Assembly: GCF_001544535.1 (NCBI RefSeq)
Contig: NZ_FCON02000069.1
Span: 1-40,006, forward strand
From: Caballeronia choica
GTDB lineage: Bacteria > Pseudomonadota > Gammaproteobacteria > Burkholderiales > Burkholderiaceae
Length of the DNA stretch: 40,006 nucleotides
Reading direction: 5' to 3'
Shown here: positions 37,038-40,006 of the stretch, in pieces
Layout: each line of letters begins with the position of its first letter
Position numbering within the stretch: the stretch's first letter is position 1
Notes under the pieces: model-generated
Told to the model about the DNA's origin: nothing
Databases searched by the model: none
The model's input: the letters and a program-made list of their open reading frames with translations, nothing else
Translations under genes and position numbers: made by a program

Positions 37038-40006
37038 ATGAACAAGACATACAAGTCTGTGTGGAACGAGTCGACAGGGACATGGGTCGCCGTCTCCGAG
37101 CTGCAAAAGGGGCGCAGCAAGAGCAAGCGCGCGAAGACGGCGATCGCGACAGCGATCCTCGCGCAAGTTGCTGTCGGTGGCCTGAGCTTCGCCGGCGCCT
37201 CGGCGTATGCAGCCGTGACCGAAGGGTCGGCGACCGGCACGAACGCAACGGCCATCGGTAAGGATTCGACCGCCGACGTCACCGACGGCGTCGCGATCGG
37301 CACGGGTGCCATTGCGACCCCCGACACCGGCCCCAATGCTTCGAAGACCGGCGCAGTCGCGATCGGCAGTGGCGCGGAAGGCGACGGTTCGGGCGTAGCA
37401 ATCGGCAGTGGCACGTTCGCGGGTTCGGACAGCCTGGCACTCGGCGCGAACGCATCCGCGTCGCTGCAGAGCGTTGCGATCGGCTCGAACGCCCGCGCAT
37501 TCAATACCTCGGCAATGGCGCTGGGTGACAGCGCTTCCGCCAGTGCTGCCCAATCGCTCGCGATTGGCGCCAACACCAACGCCACCGCCACGGGCGCGGT
37601 CGCGCTGGGCGCCAACTCGACCGCCAGCCGCGCGAACACCATTTCGGTGGGCAGCGCGTCGATCAAGCGCCAGATCACCAACGTGGCCGACGCGTCGCAG
37701 GACAACGACGCCGTCAACCTGAGCCAGTTGAAGAAGCTCGGGCTGACGACGGATTCGAGCGGTGTGGTGAACAACGCGTTCGTTGCGTACGACGCAGGCT
37801 CCGCGAAGGCCCTGGTCACGCTGGCCGGCGCCTCGGGCACGAAGATCACGAACCTGATGGCAGGCACGGTTGGCGCATCGAGCAAGGACGCGGTCAACGG
37901 CTCGCAACTGTACAACGTAGCATCGAGCGCGGCGAACGCGCTCGGCGGTGGCTCGTTGGTGAATGCGGACGGCACGGTCACAAAGCCGACCTTCAAGGTC
38001 AACGGACAGGACCAGGCCAGCCTGCAGGATGCGCTTAATGCGGCCGCTTCAAGCGGCACCGGTGGTGGCGGCAACGGCACCGACCTCAGCGCGGTCCACT
38101 ACGACGACCAGAGCAAGAAGGACAAGGTAACGCTCGGCAATGCCGGCACGCAGGTCAAGGTTACGAACGTCGCCGCAGGCACGTCCGATCTCGACGCGGT
38201 CAACACGAAGCAGTTGTCGGACGCCGACACGAAGATTCGCAGCGACTTCGCCCCGCTCGCCACTGCTACGAAGTTCATCGGTTTTGGTGCGAGCACTGCA
38301 CTGCAAGCGCAGGCAACGGGTGCGGATGCAGTCGCCATCGGCGGCAACGCGTTTGCGAACGGCACGCGTACGCTGGCTATCGGCGCGAACGCCGTCGTAT
38401 CGGGCACGAACTCCGTCGCGATCGGTTACGGTTCGCAGGCTACCGAAGCCAATACCGTCTCCGTCGGCACGGCCATCGCGGGTCGCCGTATCGTCAACGT
38501 CGCCGAAGGTACCAAGACGACCGACGCGGTGAACCTGGGCCAGGTCCAGGACATGTTCGACGAATTGAAGACGGCGACGCGATCGGCTCCGGTCCAGTCG
38601 CGCACGCTGGTCACGCAGGCGGCGGCTCAGACGCGCGATACGCCGGTATCGTCCCTCACGCCCGACCAACTGATCGCGTCTGGCCCGACCGACAAGGTCA
38701 ACCAGATCTCGGCCTTGGGTTCGGACTCGATCTCCATCGGTTTGAACACGCGTTCAGACGGTTCCGGATCGGTCGCGGTCGGCTCGAACGTGAGCTCGGT
38801 GGGCGAGAATTCGATTTCGGTCGGTAACCTCTCCGTTGCAAACGGTTCGGGTTCGCAATCGTTCGGCTATCGCGCCACGTCGCTTTCCGATCACGGTCTC
38901 GCGCTCGGCAACACGGCTACCGTGCTCGTCGATTCCCCGGATGCCCTCGCGATCGGCTCGTCGGCCAACGCAGGCGCCGACAGCGCCACGGCGATCGGCA
39001 AGAACGCACTGAGCGGCGGTGTGGGCGCGTATGTGCTCGGCAACGATTCGACCGCCTTTGCGGCATCGTCGATCGTGCTCGGCAACAATTCGGTGGTCGG
39101 CAAAAACAGTTCGACGACGGTCAAGAACTCGGTCGCCATCGGTACGAAGAATACGGTCAGCGGCTCGAGCACGTTCGTTCTCGGCAACTCGGTGTCGGCT
39201 GCGGGTTCGAACTCCGTCGTGCTCGGTGAGAAGAGCGACGGCAGCCAGAGCAACGTGATTTCGGTCGGCGCGAAGGGTTCCGAGCGCAAGATCGTCAACG
39301 TAGCGACGGGTATGGCAGACACGGATGCAGTGAACGTCAAGCAGTTGAAAGACCTGGTTGGCACTGGCGGCGGCAGCACCGACGGCGTGAACTATGACAC
39401 GCCGGCACACAACAAGATCACGCTCGGTGGCACGGGCTCGACGACGCCGGTGGCGATCACGAACGTGGCAGCCGGCACGGCTCCCTCGGATGCGGTGAAC
39501 GTCAAGCAGTTGGCGGACGCTGGCCTGAAGACGGATTCGAGCGGCAACGTGACGAACTCGTTCGTCGCATATGACGACGCAACGAAGGCAGCAGTCTCGC
39601 TGGGCGGCACGAACGGCACGCAGATCCACAACGTGGCAGCGGGTACGGCGGCGAAGGATGCGGTCAACCTGGGCCAATTGCAGGGTCTGGGCGCAACGGT
39701 GGATTCGAGCGGTAACGTGACGAACTCGTTCGTGGCGTATGACGACACGACGAAGGGTAAGGTCACGTTCGGCGGCAAGGGTTCGACGACGCCGGTGGTG
39801 CTGGCCAACGTAGCAGCAGGCAAGGCCGGTACGGACGCGGTGAACGTCAACCAGTTGAATGCTATCGGCGTAAAGACCGATTCGAGCGGCAACCCGACGA
39901 ACGCCTTCGTCGCGTATGACAACCTGGGCACGAAGGACAAGGTCACGCTGGAAGGCACGTCGGGCACGAAGATCACGAACCTGACGGCGGGTGATGTCAG
40001 CTCGAC
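37038..40006 (+). CDS. Trimeric autotransporter adhesin (YadA/Hep_Hag type), 5' part
   Basis: The frame is open without a stop from the ATG at 37038 to the window edge (989 codons), so the C-terminal membrane anchor is not seen. It starts with an extended signal peptide (ESPR): MNKTYKSVWNESTGTWVAVSE, then a basic stretch and the hydrophobic core AILAQVAVGGLSFAGASAYA (about 42-61). Next come head repeats with the AIG-type 14-residue period, neck motifs DAVNLSQL (224), DAVNTKQL (386), DAVNLGQV (496) and DAVNVKQL (763), and a second head of about 550-750. From residue 833 there are stalk-type repeats of 56-59 residues. The mature protein should be a surface-exposed trimer secreted by the type Va/Vc route with Bam. 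An in-frame ATG elsewhere is unlikely because ESPR begins with MNK. Confidence 0.94.
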   Translation, partial: MNKTYKSVWNESTGTWVAVSELQKGRSKSKRAKTAIATAILAQVAVGGLSFAGASAYAAVTEGSATGTNATAIGKDSTADVTDGVAIGTGAIATPDTGPNASKTGAVAIGSGAEGDGSGVAIGSGTFAGSDSLALGANASASLQSVAIGSNARAFNTSAMALGDSASASAAQSLAIGANTNATATGAVALGANSTASRANTISVGSASIKRQITNVADASQDNDAVNLSQLKKLGLTTDSSGVVNNAFVAYDAGSAKALVTLAGASGTKITNLMAGTVGASSKDAVNGSQLYNVASSAANALGGGSLVNADGTVTKPTFKVNGQDQASLQDALNAAASSGTGGGGNGTDLSAVHYDDQSKKDKVTLGNAGTQVKVTNVAAGTSDLDAVNTKQLSDADTKIRSDFAPLATATKFIGFGASTALQAQATGADAVAIGGNAFANGTRTLAIGANAVVSGTNSVAIGYGSQATEANTVSVGTAIAGRRIVNVAEGTKTTDAVNLGQVQDMFDELKTATRSAPVQSRTLVTQAAAQTRDTPVSSLTPDQLIASGPTDKVNQISALGSDSISIGLNTRSDGSGSVAVGSNVSSVGENSISVGNLSVANGSGSQSFGYRATSLSDHGLALGNTATVLVDSPDALAIGSSANAGADSATAIGKNALSGGVGAYVLGNDSTAFAASSIVLGNNSVVGKNSSTTVKNSVAIGTKNTVSGSSTFVLGNSVSAAGSNSVVLGEKSDGSQSNVISVGAKGSERKIVNVATGMADTDAVNVKQLKDLVGTGGGSTDGVNYDTPAHNKITLGGTGSTTPVAITNVAAGTAPSDAVNVKQLADAGLKTDSSGNVTNSFVAYDDATKAAVSLGGTNGTQIHNVAAGTAAKDAVNLGQLQGLGATVDSSGNVTNSFVAYDDTTKGKVTFGGKGSTTPVVLANVAAGKAGTDAVNVNQLNAIGVKTDSSGNPTNAFVAYDNLGTKDKVTLEGTSGTKITNLTAGDVSS
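39534..40006 (+). repeat. Tandem stalk repeats within the adhesin gene
   Basis: Three head-to-tail copies start at 39534, 39702 and 39879, spaced 168 and 177 bases (56 and 59 codons); the last is cut by the window. Each encodes TDSSGN-x-TN-FVAYD followed by a K-x-x-VTLGG strand, a TNVAAG turn and a DAVN-x-QL neck. A more divergent copy is at 37752-37920. High nucleotide similarity between copies suggests recent duplication or gene conversion. Confidence 0.85.

Overview
The window looks like a core chromosomal segment of a beta-proteobacterium of the Burkholderiaceae, most like Paraburkholderia, Caballeronia or Burkholderia. The reasons are the high GC content, strong third-position GC bias with long antisense shadow frames, the gene orders dapB-exbB-exbD-leuS-lptE-holA-proA and fur/bamE, and the family variants seen: a long OMP decarboxylase, a malic enzyme fused to a phosphotransacetylase-like domain, and a stand-alone CinA C-terminal domain. 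Genus assignment is inference. No rRNA, tRNA, CRISPR, IS element or prophage gene was recognised.

Layout. 1-508: gene-free, ending in a (CCCCCA)4 array just before pyrF. 509-7026: pyrF on the plus strand converges on a minus-strand block, thiL-pgpA-cinA/pncC and then a SWIM/SNF2 helicase. 7286-9580: maeB. 9581-10005: gene-free, with a minus-facing terminator and a possible small RNA. 10006-11086: a secreted-type guanyl ribonuclease lipoprotein followed by a barstar-domain protein. 11161-12436: rsmE and a VOC/glyoxalase-like gene, minus strand. 12853-15981: tkt and gap. 16056-19879: a ureide-catabolism cluster made of a FadR-type regulator facing a DctA-type transporter, allantoicase and ureidoglycolate lyase. 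Two matching GGTC-N-GACC operators sit at the two divergent promoters. 19946-29869: fur divergent from bamE, then dapB, exbB, exbD, leuS, lptE, holA, proA and a HemJ-like gene. 30417-36433: a three-gene type I secretion operon (ABC ATPase, HlyD adaptor, TolC-family protein). 37038 to the window end: the 5' part of a large trimeric autotransporter adhesin.

How the parts work together. Most of the window is housekeeping: pyrimidine, thiamine, phospholipid, lysine, proline and haem synthesis, central carbon flux, translation, replication and outer-membrane assembly. Accessory interest lies in four places: the lipoprotein RNase/barstar pair, the self-contained ureide regulon, the surface-secretion block in which a type I exporter with a strongly extended TolC-family component lies beside a trimeric autotransporter, and the G-rich template array at pyrF. 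Strong hairpin terminators mark the convergent gene pairs and separate the exporter operon from the adhesin. All functional calls rest on sequence motifs read by eye; no database search was run.
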